Numbered from the stretch's first letter, positions 16,920 to 30,896 are shown. The stretch is DNA of 64,000 nucleotides from Cyanobium sp. NS01 (GCF_014280235.1 NZ_CP047940.1:1674001-1738000), one strand, 5' to 3'. The notes: generated from the sequence alone by a model not told the origin. Made by a program: numbers and translations.

Positions 16920-18998
16920 ATGTCCTGGATGGAGGAAGCCGCCCGGCGGGCTGAGGGGCGGCTGGAGGCTGCCGGAATCACGCTCACCCTCGGCGGTGAG
17001 CCCACCCTGGTGCCCCTGGAGCCCGAGGGCCTGGAGTGGTCGGTGGCGGCGGATGGCCCCACCAAGCTGCCCGTGGCCCGCGCCCTGGCGGCGGCGATCC
17101 AGCAGCGCACCTGGCCCGGCAGCACGCTGCTCTACTGCAGCGGCAAGCGCTACGAAGGCGAGGTGAACCCCCGCTGGGCCCTGCGGCTGATCACCGGCCG
17201 CCACGGCGCTCCCATCGCCCCGTGGCCCACGCCAGCCGCCACGGGCGCAGCGCTCACGGCCCCGGCCGGGGTGCCCTGGCTGCAGCGGCTGGGCGAGCGC
17301 CTCGGCGTTGCCCTGGCGCCCCTGCGCCTGCTGGATGAGCGCGATCCAGAGCGGGCCGTCTGGGCGGTGCCACTCACCTGGGATGAGGAGGAGGGCTGGA
17401 GCAGCGGCTGCTGGGAGCTGCCCCTGGAGCAGCGTCGCCTCACCGCTGCCCCGGGGCCGGCCGGGCTGCGGTTGCCGCTGGAGCACTTCCCCGACGACCT
17501 GCCCTGCCAGCTGCTCACCCTGGAGATCGGCCCCGGCGGCTTTGGAGCCGCCGGCTGGGGCCTGTTCCTGCCGCCCGTGGAGCGGCAGCCCACGGAGCAA
17601 CTGCTGCAGGCCATCAGCGCCGAGGCCAGCTGTCCGCTCACGGCCGCAGCCCTGGCTGAGCCCGATCTCAGCGGCCTGCTGCCGGTGGATGCCAGCGAGG
17701 GCTGGGAGGTGCTGGGCCTCACCGCCGATCCGGGCGTGCTGGAGGTGAACCTGCCGGTGTGCGACAGCTGGAGCGCCTACCGCGACTGGCTGCGGCTGAT
17801 CGAGGCGGCCGGCGCTGCGGTGGGCCTGCGCAGCTGGAAGCAGAGCGAGGCGGGCGGCCAGCAGGGCACCGGCGGCGGCAACCACCTGCTCTGGGGCAGC
17901 CGCGACCTGGAGCAGCATCCCTTCTTCCCGCGCCCCGACTGGCTGGTGGGAATCCTGCGCTATTTCCAGCACCACCCCAGCCTCGCCTATCTGTTCAGTG
18001 GCGCGAGCGTGGGCCCGTCCTCCCAGGCGCCGCGGCCCGATGAGGCCCTCGGCGAACTGTTCGACCTGGAGCTCGCCTACACCGTGCTGGAGCGGGCCCG
18101 CGGCGAGCAGCGCCAGCTGATCGGTGAAACCCTGCGCCATCTGCATGCCGACCGCTCCGGCAACAACCACCGCAGCGAGATCAGCCTCGACAAGTTCTGG
18201 AATCCGGGCGCCCCGGCCGGCTGCCTCGGGCTGATCGAATTCCGGGCCCTGGAGAGCCTGCCCCAGGCCGACTGGATGGCCGCCATCGCCCTGCTCTGGA
18301 CCCATCTGGCCGCCCTGCAGCTGGATCCGGCCCGGCGACCGCGGCGGCTGCACCCCTGGGGCGGAGCCCTGCACGATCGGATGCTGCTGCCCAGCCAGCT
18401 CTGGGCCGACCTTGAAGCCGTGCTGGCCGATCTGGAGGCCGCCGGCCTGCCCCTCGATGCCGCGCCCTACCGCACCATCTGGGAGTGGCGCTTCCCGCCG
18501 CTGCTGCGCTGGCGCGACGCCGCCGCGCCGGGCGCCCCCGAACTGACCCTGCGGCCGGCTTTGGAGCCCTGGCCCCTGATCTGCGACACCCCGCGGGAAG
18601 GGGGCTTCACCAGCCGCTTCGTGGACGGCTCCCTGCGCCGCTTCGAGCTGCTGGGCGCCGGCGCCCTGGCCGAGCGCTACGCCATGGTGCTGAACGGCCG
18701 CCCCCTGCCCCTGCAGCAGCCCGGCCCCCTGGCGGTGCGCTACCGCGCCAGCGCCCTCTACCCCTGCTTCCACCCCGGCATCGAGCCTGCGATGCCCCTA
18801 GTGCTGCAACTGGTGCCGCTCCCCGGCAGCCGTGCTGGCGAAGGCCTTGGCCCCAGGCCCCAGGCCCAGTGGGAACTGGAGCCCGAGGCCCTCCGCTTCG
18901 CTCCAGTGGAGCCGACGCCCCTGGCGTGGCCCCTAGCGGCGCCCTGGCAGACCGGGGCTGAGCGGCCCTGCACGGTGGACCTGCGGCTGGCCCCCTGA
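16920..18998 (+). CDS. DUF2126 protein (transglutaminase-associated)
   Basis: Cytoplasmic protein of 692 aa, a match to the DUF2126/COG4196 family: GGGNHLLWGSRDL, then HHPSLAYLFSGASVGPSSQAPRPDE, GNNHRSEISLDKFW and GLIEFRALE. The family is usually found with transglutaminase-like, alpha-E and ATP-grasp proteins in predicted peptide-tagging clusters. None of those partners is in this window, and many homologues are longer with an N-terminal transglutaminase domain that is absent here. The start at ATG 16920 follows the stretch antisense to the potassium channel leader. Biochemical role is unknown. Confidence 0.85.
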   Translation: MSWMEEAARRAEGRLEAAGITLTLGGEPTLVPLEPEGLEWSVAADGPTKLPVARALAAAIQQRTWPGSTLLYCSGKRYEGEVNPRWALRLITGRHGAPIAPWPTPAATGAALTAPAGVPWLQRLGERLGVALAPLRLLDERDPERAVWAVPLTWDEEEGWSSGCWELPLEQRRLTAAPGPAGLRLPLEHFPDDLPCQLLTLEIGPGGFGAAGWGLFLPPVERQPTEQLLQAISAEASCPLTAAALAEPDLSGLLPVDASEGWEVLGLTADPGVLEVNLPVCDSWSAYRDWLRLIEAAGAAVGLRSWKQSEAGGQQGTGGGNHLLWGSRDLEQHPFFPRPDWLVGILRYFQHHPSLAYLFSGASVGPSSQAPRPDEALGELFDLELAYTVLERARGEQRQLIGETLRHLHADRSGNNHRSEISLDKFWNPGAPAGCLGLIEFRALESLPQADWMAAIALLWTHLAALQLDPARRPRRLHPWGGALHDRMLLPSQLWADLEAVLADLEAAGLPLDAAPYRTIWEWRFPPLLRWRDAAAPGAPELTLRPALEPWPLICDTPREGGFTSRFVDGSLRRFELLGAGALAERYAMVLNGRPLPLQQPGPLAVRYRASALYPCFHPGIEPAMPLVLQLVPLPGSRAGEGLGPRPQAQWELEPEALRFAPVEPTPLAWPLAAPWQTGAERPCTVDLRLAP

Positions 18999-19043
18999 CC
19001 TCATCTCCTGACACGGCAGCGCCCACATCACAAATCCCACTGA

Positions 19044-23003
<3,960 letters not shown>

Positions 23004-23044
23004 TCGACCAGCACGGCTCCCTGCCGCCCCTGATCCAGGGGCTG

Positions 23045-24586
23045 TTGCGCCCTGAGGCCTACCCCCACCGGGTGGGCCCGATCCGCCTGCTGCAGACCCA
23101 CATCTCCTGGGTGCTGCTCACCGGAGACATCGCCTACAAGGTGAAGAAGCCGGTGGATTTCGGCTTCGTCAACTTCAGCACCCTGGAGCTCCGCCGGCAG
23201 CTCTGCCACGAGGAAGTGCGCCTCAACCGGCGCCTCAGCCCCGGGATCTACCAGGGCGTGGTGGCCATCGGGGGGAGTCCGGAGCGGCCGCGCCTGGCCG
23301 CTGAATCGGCGGGGCCCGCCAGCCTGGAGTACGCCGTGCGCATGGCCGAATTCCCCCAGGAGGCCCTGCTGCCGGCGGCCCTGGGCCGGGGCGCCGTGGG
23401 GCCCGAGCAGATCGATTCCCTGGCCGAGCGCCTGGCCCGCTTCCACGCCGAGGCGGCCCAGGCCGATCCGGGCGGGCCCTATGGCACCCCAGAGGCGGTG
23501 CTGGAGCCGGTGCAGGCCAACATCACCAGCCTGCTGGAGCATGGCGATCCGGCTCTGGCAGCCAGGCTGCTGCGGCTGCGCAGCTGGATCGAGAGCAGCT
23601 TCGGCACGCTGCAGCAGCCCTTTGCGCAACGCCTGGCCACCGGCCGGATCCGTGAAGGCCACGGCGATCTGCACCTCGGCAACATGCTGCTGCGGCAGGG
23701 GCGCATCGAGGTGTTCGACTGCCTCGAGTTCAGCCCTGCCCTGCGCTGGATCGATCCGATCAGCGACCTGGCCTTCCTGGTGATGGACCTGCAGGAACAC
23801 GGCGAGCAGGCCCTGGCCTACCGGCTGCTGAACGGCTGGCTGGATCAGAGCGGCGACTACGGGGGGCTGCAGCTCTGGTCCTGGTATGCGAGCTACCGGG
23901 CCCTGGTGCGGGCCAAGGTGGCGGCCCTGGCTGGGCAGAGCGAGCCGGTGGAGCGCTATCTGCAGCTGGCCGAGCGCCTCTGTCAGCCGCCAGCGGCAGC
24001 GCTGCTGCTCTGCCATGGGGTGTCGGGATCGGGGAAGTCCCACAGCAGCGGCCTGCTGCTCGGGCGGCTCGGCGCCATCCGGCTGCGCTCAGACGTGGAA
24101 CGCAAGCGCCTGTTCGGCCAGTGGGGGGTTCAGCGGCAGGGCCATCCCCAGCCCGATGGCTCCGCCAGCCGCAGCGGCGAGCTCTACAGCGCCGAGGTGA
24201 GCGCAGAGCTGTTCGAGCAGCGGCTGCCCCAGCTGGCCGCGCTGCTGCTGGCCGCCGGCTTCCGGGTGATCGTGGATGCCACCTTCCTGCGCCGCAGCCA
24301 CCGCCAGGCCATGGCCGACGTTGCCAGGGCCGCCGGGGTGCCGCTGGTGATCCTGAGCTTCCCGGTTGCGGCGGAGCTGGCGGAGCAGCGGCTGCGCCAG
24401 CGGCAACGCCTGGGCCGCGACCCCTCCGATGCCGATCTGGATGTGCTGCGATCCCAGTGGCGGCAGGCGGAACCCCTCGATGCCGAAGAGCGGTTGCTGA
24501 CCCTGGCAGCAGAGACAGGCGACGGCAGCGAGGCCATCGCGGATCTGGCTGCCCGCCTCGAGAGCCGCCTGGGTCAGGGCAGCTGA
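23045..24586 (+). CDS. APH-like phosphotransferase fused to P-loop kinase domain
   Basis: Protein of about 513 aa. The first part (1-320) resembles an aminoglycoside-phosphotransferase-like kinase (catalytic-loop motif REGHGDLHLGNMLL, then DCLEFSPALRWIDPISDLAFL). The second part (about 325-510) is a small-molecule kinase fold with P-loop CHGVSGSGKSHSS. This pairing is a known uncharacterised AAA/APH fusion family. The only conventional start is the TTG at 23045, but coding-like sequence (LPPLIQGL) continues upstream to just after the chlL stop, so the real start may be earlier. The substrate is unknown. The last 13 nt overlap the convergent DUF389 gene. Confidence 0.82.
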   Translation: MRPEAYPHRVGPIRLLQTHISWVLLTGDIAYKVKKPVDFGFVNFSTLELRRQLCHEEVRLNRRLSPGIYQGVVAIGGSPERPRLAAESAGPASLEYAVRMAEFPQEALLPAALGRGAVGPEQIDSLAERLARFHAEAAQADPGGPYGTPEAVLEPVQANITSLLEHGDPALAARLLRLRSWIESSFGTLQQPFAQRLATGRIREGHGDLHLGNMLLRQGRIEVFDCLEFSPALRWIDPISDLAFLVMDLQEHGEQALAYRLLNGWLDQSGDYGGLQLWSWYASYRALVRAKVAALAGQSEPVERYLQLAERLCQPPAAALLLCHGVSGSGKSHSSGLLLGRLGAIRLRSDVERKRLFGQWGVQRQGHPQPDGSASRSGELYSAEVSAELFEQRLPQLAALLLAAGFRVIVDATFLRRSHRQAMADVARAAGVPLVILSFPVAAELAEQRLRQRQRLGRDPSDADLDVLRSQWRQAEPLDAEERLLTLAAETGDGSEAIADLAARLESRLGQGS

Positions 24587-25722
24587 GGCTCGGGGGCCTC
24601 GGTGCCGGGCGTGATGGCCTCCGGCAACGGTGGCACCGAGGGCACGAAGGGGGTGGATGGTTCCTCGGGGGGCACCTCCACGGCCCTGGGGTTGGGGGCG
24701 GTCTCCGGGCCGATCACATCGATGGAGGTGCGCTGCACCAGCAGCCGGTAGCGGATCGTCTGGCGCGCGTTGATGAAGTCCTGCACGGCTGCCACCTGCT
24801 CGGGCGTGGGCAGGTTGGGCTTGCTCACCCGCACCGAAGCGCGAATCAGGGGCGGGTTCTGCTCCCAGTCGATGCTGATGCCCACCAGCTCGGAATCCTG
24901 GCCCAGGGTGATGGTTTCAGTGCGCAGGCTCTCGGCGATCGCCACTTCCACCCGGTTGAGGGAGGCCTGGCGCCTGGCCTGGCCGATCAGGCCCACGAAG
25001 CTGGTGCTGAGGGGCACCAGCAACAGGCCGGTGAGCAGCAGGCTCACGAAACCCAGCCGACTCTGCAGCAGCCGCTGACGCAGTTCCGGCCGGGTGATCC
25101 CCAGGGTCACCAAGGCACCGCTGAGGATTCCCAGCAGGTTGGCGGCGAACAGCAGCCCTGCCCCCTGGGCCCGCTGCCATTCGCCGGCCGCCACCAGCAA
25201 CCCGAACACACACACCGGCGGCACCAGGGCCACGGCGATGGCGGTGCCGGCCAGCGAGCCCACCGCCTTGACGCGCACCTTGGCGTAGGTGGCGATGGCC
25301 CCGGCCACGATGGCGATGGCCAGGTCCAGCAGATTCGGACTGGTGCGGCCGATCACCTCGGAGCCGAACACCGGCAGCCCCACGATCAGCCCCAGGCCGG
25401 CCGACAGCACCACGGTGGTGGCGACGCCGATGGAGAGGGTGAGCAATCCCCGCCCCACCAGCGGCAGCCGGCCCTGCAGGATCGCGAAGGCCGTGGCCCG
25501 CAGGGGCAGGATCCAGGGGGCGATCAACATCGCTCCGATCACCACGGCGGCGCTGTTGGCCAGCAGGCCAAGACTGGCGATCAGGCTGGAGGCCATGGTG
25601 AGCACCACGAACTCCTGATCCAGGCTGGCCTCGGCGCGGAACTGCCGGGTGAGCAGGGCCGCCGGCAGAACGGCGGCAGGAACAACAGAAGCCATGGGCA
25701 GGCAGGGCCAGCAGCCCATCAT
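24574..25722 (-). CDS. DUF389 membrane protein
   Basis: Membrane protein of 382 aa (or 373 aa from ATG 25695). The DUF389 signature appears as FVVLTMASSLIASLGLLANSAAVVIGAMLIAPWILP, followed by further hydrophobic helices to about residue 255. A soluble C-terminal domain (about 260-350) follows, and the last 40 residues are a Pro/Glu-rich tail. Function of the family is not established. It is divergent from the SDR gene. Confidence 0.87.
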   Translation of the reverse strand: MMGCWPCLPMASVVPAAVLPAALLTRQFRAEASLDQEFVVLTMASSLIASLGLLANSAAVVIGAMLIAPWILPLRATAFAILQGRLPLVGRGLLTLSIGVATTVVLSAGLGLIVGLPVFGSEVIGRTSPNLLDLAIAIVAGAIATYAKVRVKAVGSLAGTAIAVALVPPVCVFGLLVAAGEWQRAQGAGLLFAANLLGILSGALVTLGITRPELRQRLLQSRLGFVSLLLTGLLLVPLSTSFVGLIGQARRQASLNRVEVAIAESLRTETITLGQDSELVGISIDWEQNPPLIRASVRVSKPNLPTPEQVAAVQDFINARQTIRYRLLVQRTSIDVIGPETAPNPRAVEVPPEEPSTPFVPSVPPLPEAITPGTEAPEPQLP

Positions 25723-25762
25723 CCTTCAGCTTCTGCGGCTCGGGGAGGATTGGTCCTCCGGG

Positions 25763-26521
25763 ATGTTCTCCTCCATGGCCTCAGCCTCCTCCCAGCGCAC
25801 GGTGATGGTGAGCGGGGCCAGCCGCGGCATCGGCCTGGCGGTGGCCCTGAACCTGCTGGCTGAGGGACACCGGCTCAGCCTGGGGGTCCGCGATCCGGCG
25901 GCCCTGCGGCACAGGTTGCAGCAGCTGGGCTGGAGCGAAGACGCAGCCAGCCTGTCGATCCACCCCTATGACGCCCTGGCCGCCCCGGATCAGCCCAACA
26001 GCGCTGAGACCTGGGTGGCCGCCACGGCCGAGCGCTGGGGCGGGGTGGAGGCCCTGGTGCCGAGCGCGGGCATCCTGTCGCGGGCCAGGGTCTGCTACAG
26101 CCCGGGCGAGGAGGCCGAGATCGCCCGCCTGCTGGATGTGAACCTGATGGGCCCCTGGCGTCTGGGCCGCGCCGCCTGGCCCCAGCTGCAGGCCTGCGGC
26201 GACGGGCGGCTGGTGATGCTGGTGTCGATGAGCGGCAAGCGGGTGAAAGGCCGCCTGGCCGCCTACGGGGTGAGCAAGTTCGCCCTGCTGGGTCTCTGCC
26301 AGGCGATGCGCAACGAGGGCTGGGAGTCGGGCATCCGCGTCACCGCCCTCTGCCCCGGCTGGGTGAACACCGCCATGGCCGCTGCCGTGAGCAGCATCGA
26401 CAAGCAGGCCATGACCCAGCCGGAGGATCTGGCCGCCACGGTGGCCCACCTGCTCTCTCTGCCGGCCTCGGCGGTGCCGTTTGAGCTGGCGGTGAACTGC
26501 CTGCTGGAAAGCGGCTCCTGA
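25763..26521 (+). CDS. short-chain dehydrogenase/reductase
   Basis: NAD(P)-dependent oxidoreductase of 252 aa. The cofactor motif is VSGASRGIGLAVAL, the catalytic Ser is in LVSMSGKRVKG, and the YxxxK pair is YGVSK. The PGWVNTAM segment follows the active site as in classical SDRs. ATGs at 25763 and 25775 are both usable. The substrate cannot be inferred. It stands alone between the DUF389 gene and an ion channel. Confidence 0.88.
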   Translation: MFSSMASASSQRTVMVSGASRGIGLAVALNLLAEGHRLSLGVRDPAALRHRLQQLGWSEDAASLSIHPYDALAAPDQPNSAETWVAATAERWGGVEALVPSAGILSRARVCYSPGEEAEIARLLDVNLMGPWRLGRAAWPQLQACGDGRLVMLVSMSGKRVKGRLAAYGVSKFALLGLCQAMRNEGWESGIRVTALCPGWVNTAMAAAVSSIDKQAMTQPEDLAATVAHLLSLPASAVPFELAVNCLLESGS

Positions 26522-26571
26522 GTCAGGCCGCGCCGCCCGGACTGTGGCGGCAGCCCCCGCCCGGGTGTTGC

Positions 26572-27471
26572 ATGGGGACTGCTCCCCAGGTCGCCATGAA
26601 GCGCCGGCGCACCCGACTGCTGCGGCTGCACCTCACCTACAAGCTGCTGCTGGGGACCTGCCTGCAGGTGATGGTCTGCCTGGCCCTGCCGCCACCGTGG
26701 TACAGGCTGTCGTCTGCGGGCTACCTGGGCCTTGGCGTGGTGATGATCCTGGGCCTGGGAGAGCCGGTGGAGCAACTGCGCTTCGGGGAAACACCGCGGA
26801 AGCTGTTCAAGCTGCTGGGCTGGGGGGCCCTCGGCACCGCCTTGCTCTGGTACCTCACGCCGGTGCAGCTGCGGCAATCGGGGCTGCCGGTGCTGATCCT
26901 CTGGGCCCTGTTCAGCCTCTGGAGTGCAGTGCGGCTGATCCGGGGGCTGGCGCTTGAGCGCCGGGTGACCCCCGATGTGCTGCGGGGCTGCATCGCCGGG
27001 TATCTGATGCTGGGCCTCGCCGGTGGCCTGATCTGTGCCGCCCTGGAAACGATCCAGCCGAACAGCTTCAGCAACGCCAGCTTTCCCGCAGCGGTGCTCA
27101 CCGGCGAAGACCAGATCTACCCCGTGTGGAGTCTCAACTTCGTGCGGCTCAACTATTTCGCCTTCGTGAGCCTCACCACCGCGGGCTATGGCGACATCAC
27201 GCCACTCACCCCCGTTGCCCAGATGATCAGCGTGGGGCTGGCGATCGTGGGCACCTTCTACATCGCGGCGGTGATGGGGCTGCTGGTGAGTCGGTTCTCA
27301 ACCAGTACCTGGGTGCAGGAGCCCGAGCAACCCATACCCCAGGAGCCGGTGCTGCCAGCGGTGCAGGCCCCCCAGTTCCCCCAGCCCAGGCTGAGGCTGT
27401 CCTCTCCACGGCAGCCGCCAGCGGTGGACCCCCCGCCAGACAACGGCCCCCCGGAGGGGGACTCAGCCTGA
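26572..27471 (+). CDS. two-TM-pore ion channel (potassium channel type)
   Basis: Membrane protein of 299 aa starting at ATG 26572 (a second ATG is at 26596). Four or five hydrophobic helices precede the C-terminal pore unit, with filter TTAGYGDITPLTP and the final helix SVGLAIVGTFYIAAVMGLLV. This is the Ion_trans_2 pattern seen in bacterial potassium channels. The C-terminal 60 residues are Pro-rich and probably disordered, with no RCK domain. Its 3' end overlaps the convergent RND gene by 9 nt. Confidence 0.85.
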   Translation: MGTAPQVAMKRRRTRLLRLHLTYKLLLGTCLQVMVCLALPPPWYRLSSAGYLGLGVVMILGLGEPVEQLRFGETPRKLFKLLGWGALGTALLWYLTPVQLRQSGLPVLILWALFSLWSAVRLIRGLALERRVTPDVLRGCIAGYLMLGLAGGLICAALETIQPNSFSNASFPAAVLTGEDQIYPVWSLNFVRLNYFAFVSLTTAGYGDITPLTPVAQMISVGLAIVGTFYIAAVMGLLVSRFSTSTWVQEPEQPIPQEPVLPAVQAPQFPQPRLRLSSPRQPPAVDPPPDNGPPEGDSA

Positions 27472-30400
27472 GCTGGCGCCATCGGTGGCGGGATTGAGCC
27501 GCCCGGCGCGGCCCAGCTCCCAGCCCTTGACGATCCGGTACACCACCGGAACCACGAACAGGCTCAGCACGGTGGCCACCAGCAAGCCGGCGAACACCAC
27601 GGTGCCGATGCTGGTGCGGCTGGCCGCTCCGGCGCCGCTGGCGAACAGCAGCGGCAGGAAGCCCGCCAGCGAGGAAATCGCCGTGAGCAGGATCGGCCGC
27701 AGACGGGCCACCGCGGCGCCGTGGATCGCCTCCTCCAGGGGCAGGCCTGCGGCCAGGCGCTGGTTGGCGAACTCCACGATCAGGATGCCGTTCTTGGCCG
27801 CCAGGCTCACCAGCACCAGCAGCCCCACGCGGCCATAGACATCCAGGGGCAGGTCGCGGATCGCCAGGCCGGCCAGGCCGCCGAGCAGCCCCAGGGGCAC
27901 CGTCACCAGGATGATCATCGGGTCGATGAAGTTCTCGTAGAGCCCCGCCAGCACCAGCAGCATCACCAGCACCGCCAGCAGGAACACCCCCTCGTTGGCG
28001 CCGCCGGCACGGGCCTCCTCCCGGGCCAGGCCAGCCCATTCCAGGTCGGTGGCGGTGCTGCCCAGCTCGCGGCGCACCTGCAGCAGCCGGTCCATCGCCT
28101 GGCCGGTGCTCACCCCGGCCCGGGCCTGGGCGCGGATGGCGATCGAGCGCACCAGCCGGGTGTGGTTGATCACCGTGGGGCCGGTGCTCCGCTCGACCCG
28201 CACCACCTGGGCCAGGGGCACGAGGCTGTCATCGCGGCCGCGCACCTGCAGGGCGAGCACGTCCTGCACATTGCGGCGCTCGGAGCCCTCCAGCTGCACG
28301 ATCACGCGGCGGATGCGATCGCCCTCGAAGCTGTCGTTCACATACTCACTGCCGAAGCTGGCGCCGAGCACCTCCACCACCTCCTCGAGGTCCACACCCA
28401 GGGAGGCCAGCTGCAGGCGATCGGGCTCCAGCCGCACCAGGGGGGCATCGGCCCGGAAGCGGGTGTCCACCCGCTCGAAATCGCCACTGGCCTGGGCGGC
28501 ATCGATGAAGGCCTGGGCCGCCTCCTGGAAGGCACTCAGGCTCAGCCGCCCGCCGCTGGTGTCCAGCAGGTCGAGTTCGATGCCGCCCTCGCTGCCGAAG
28601 CCCCGCACCGTGGGGGCCTCGATCACCACCACCTGGGCGTTGTCGATGCGGCCGGCAAGCTCGCGGTTGAGCTGGCCCGCCAGGGCCGCCGGGGTTTGCT
28701 CCCGCCCGGGGCGCTCCTCCACCGGCTTGAGGCGCAGGAAGAAGATGCCCTTGTTGGGGCTGCTGTCGCCGAAGGAGCGGCCGGCATAGAAGTTGCCCGT
28801 CACGATCTGGGGCACACCGGCCACCACCTGGCGCACCTGCTCCATCACGTCTTGGGTGCGCTGCAGGGCCATGCCATCGGGCAGCACCACGATGCCGCGC
28901 AGCTGGCTGCCGTCCTCCTGGGGAATGAAGGCCTTGGGGCGCTGCTGATAGGCGAAGGCCGTCACCACCAGACCCACCAGCAGCAGGGCCACGATGCGCC
29001 GGCGCCAGCCCAGGGCCCGGGTGAGCCAGCGGTCATAGGGCCCCTCCAGGGATTCGAGCGCCCGCCGCGGCGGGTCGATCAGGCGCAGCAGCCAGCGGGC
29101 CTCCTGGCCCTGGGCCTTGAGCAGCCGGCTGGCCGCCACCGGTGTGAAGGTGAGGGCGTTGAAGGTGGAGAACACGATCGTGGCGCCGATCGTGAGGCCG
29201 ATCGGCGCAAACAGCCGACCGGTGCTGCCCCCCAGGGTGAGCACCGGCAGGAACACCGCGATCAGCACCAGGGAGGTGGCCACCACAGCACCACCCAGCT
29301 CCGCCATCGCCTCGCGGGCCGCCTGCTGGGGCGGCTGGCCGCGCTCCATGCGGCGGCCGATGTCCTCGCTCACCACGATGGCGTCGTCCACCACCAGGCC
29401 GGTGGCCAGCACCATGCCGAACAGGGTGAGGGTGTTGATCGAGCTGTCCGTGAGCCGCAGCACGGTGAGGGCCCCCACCAGGGCCACGGGCACCGCCAGG
29501 GCGGAGATCAGGGCCAGACGGCTGTTGCCCAGGCCCAGCAGCAAGGCGAGGAACACCAGCAGCACCGCATCCCGCAGGCTCGTGATGGTGCGGTCGATGT
29601 TCTGCTGAACGGTTTCAGCCTCATCGATGATCACCTGGAAATCGAGGCCTGGAGGCAGACTTTCGCTGATCTCGTCGAGGGCCGCGGTGATGCCGGCGCT
29701 CACCTCCAGGGCATTGCTGCCATCCCGCTGAAAGATGCCCATCGCCACGGTGGGGCGGCCCTGCAGGTTGGTGGCGATGGCGCCGTAGTCCTCACTGCCC
29801 AGGGTGACGCGGCCCACGTCACGCAGCAGGGTCACGCCGCCCTCATCGGTGGGGGCCACCACCAGGTTTTCGAACTCCTGCACGCTGCGCAGGCGGCCCT
29901 CCATGCGCAGGGGCAGGGTGAGCATCTGGTCGTCGGGGGAGGGCGCCTCACCGGCCTGGCCCAGGGCGGCCAGCACGTTCTGCTCCTCGAGGGCATCGCG
30001 CACATCGGTGATCGTGAGCCCCAGCTGGTTCAGCCGGGCCGGATCGAGCCAGAGCCGGAAGGCCAGGGGACTGCCCCCGAACAGCCGCGCCTCGCCGACA
30101 CCGGACACCCGCTGCAGGCGGTCGATCACCACCTGCTCCACCCAGCCGCTGAGGAAGATCTGGTCGTAGGTGCCCGGCTCAGCGCTGAAGCTCAGCACCA
30201 TCAGCAGGTCGTCAGAGCTGCGCCGCACCTGCACCCCGAAGCGGGCCACCTGGGGCGGCAGCCGGGGGTTCACCACCGCCGCCTCGTTCTGGGCGTTGAT
30301 CTGGTTGATCTCGGGGTCGCCGCCCTCGAAGCTGAGGGTGATGCTGCTGCTGCCGGCCGAGCTGGTGGAGCGGATCTGATCGAGGCGCTCCAGGCCGTTG

Positions 30401-30615
30401 AGCTGCTTCTCCAGCAGGGTGGTCACCCCCTGCTCCACCACCTCGGGGCTGGCGCCGGGATAGCTCGTGCTCACCGACACCCGCCCGGGGGCGATCGCCG
30501 GCAGGTTTTCAATCTGGAGCCCCGGCAGGCTCACCAGGCCGCTCAAGAGCACCAGCAGGCTGATCACCAGGGTCAGCACCGGCCGGCGGAGAAACGGATC
30601 CGAGATCGACTTCAC
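27463..30615 (-). CDS. RND (HAE1-type) efflux pump inner-membrane protein
   Basis: Full-length (1050 aa) resistance-nodulation-division transporter of the AcrB/MexB group. The N-terminal helix follows MKSISDPFLRRPVL. The proton-relay aspartates are in GLVVDDAIVVSEDI in helix 4. The two large periplasmic loops are complete, and the second membrane half ends with VGLLVLVSLAAKNGILIVEFANQ. No adaptor (MFP) or outer-membrane TolC-like gene lies beside it, so partners must be encoded elsewhere. The substrate is unknown. Confidence 0.92.
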   Translation of the reverse strand: MKSISDPFLRRPVLTLVISLLVLLSGLVSLPGLQIENLPAIAPGRVSVSTSYPGASPEVVEQGVTTLLEKQLNGLERLDQIRSTSSAGSSSITLSFEGGDPEINQINAQNEAAVVNPRLPPQVARFGVQVRRSSDDLLMVLSFSAEPGTYDQIFLSGWVEQVVIDRLQRVSGVGEARLFGGSPLAFRLWLDPARLNQLGLTITDVRDALEEQNVLAALGQAGEAPSPDDQMLTLPLRMEGRLRSVQEFENLVVAPTDEGGVTLLRDVGRVTLGSEDYGAIATNLQGRPTVAMGIFQRDGSNALEVSAGITAALDEISESLPPGLDFQVIIDEAETVQQNIDRTITSLRDAVLLVFLALLLGLGNSRLALISALAVPVALVGALTVLRLTDSSINTLTLFGMVLATGLVVDDAIVVSEDIGRRMERGQPPQQAAREAMAELGGAVVATSLVLIAVFLPVLTLGGSTGRLFAPIGLTIGATIVFSTFNALTFTPVAASRLLKAQGQEARWLLRLIDPPRRALESLEGPYDRWLTRALGWRRRIVALLLVGLVVTAFAYQQRPKAFIPQEDGSQLRGIVVLPDGMALQRTQDVMEQVRQVVAGVPQIVTGNFYAGRSFGDSSPNKGIFFLRLKPVEERPGREQTPAALAGQLNRELAGRIDNAQVVVIEAPTVRGFGSEGGIELDLLDTSGGRLSLSAFQEAAQAFIDAAQASGDFERVDTRFRADAPLVRLEPDRLQLASLGVDLEEVVEVLGASFGSEYVNDSFEGDRIRRVIVQLEGSERRNVQDVLALQVRGRDDSLVPLAQVVRVERSTGPTVINHTRLVRSIAIRAQARAGVSTGQAMDRLLQVRRELGSTATDLEWAGLAREEARAGGANEGVFLLAVLVMLLVLAGLYENFIDPMIILVTVPLGLLGGLAGLAIRDLPLDVYGRVGLLVLVSLAAKNGILIVEFANQRLAAGLPLEEAIHGAAVARLRPILLTAISSLAGFLPLLFASGAGAASRTSIGTVVFAGLLVATVLSLFVVPVVYRIVKGWELGRAGRLNPATDGASSG

Positions 30616-30680
30616 GCAGGCTTCTGGCTGGCTCTAGGGAAGGGGGGAGCCCGATCAGGGCCGCCCAGGCTGGCGCTGTT

Positions 30681-30896
30681 CTAGGCGAGATCGCGCTTGA
30701 GCACGACGCAGAGGTAGTCCGGAGCCTTGTAGCGGCTGGGCAGGCAGAGGTGCAGCTGGGCCAGGCGGCTCCAGCACACGGTGCGCTCAATGGCGGTGCG
30801 GCTGCGGCCTTCCTGCAGCAGCCGGCGCAGGGCTTTGCAGTACAGCGAGTAATTGGCCTCGAGCTCCCCGATCGTGAGGCCTGTGCTGCTGCTCAT
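30681..30896 (-). CDS. DUF3136 small protein, copy 1
   Basis: A 71-aa soluble protein with the core LTIGELEANYSLYCKALRRLL then TAIERTVCWSRL and PSRYKAPDYLCVVLKRDL. It is closely similar in length and order to the protein at 35308-35535, so the two are paralogues. I recognise the family as DUF3136, small picocyanobacterial proteins of unknown function. The regular helix pattern and conserved Cys/Trp suggest a folded domain. It lies 42 bp downstream of pyrEF on the same strand. Confidence 0.8.
   Translation of the reverse strand: MSSSTGLTIGELEANYSLYCKALRRLLQEGRSRTAIERTVCWSRLAQLHLCLPSRYKAPDYLCVVLKRDLA

Noticed and set aside
27721-30684. Long open frame of nearly 1000 codons on the plus strand
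   Set aside because: It is exactly antisense to the full-length RND pump gene, rich in His/Gln/Gly as expected for a GC-rich shadow frame, and has no recognisable domain.
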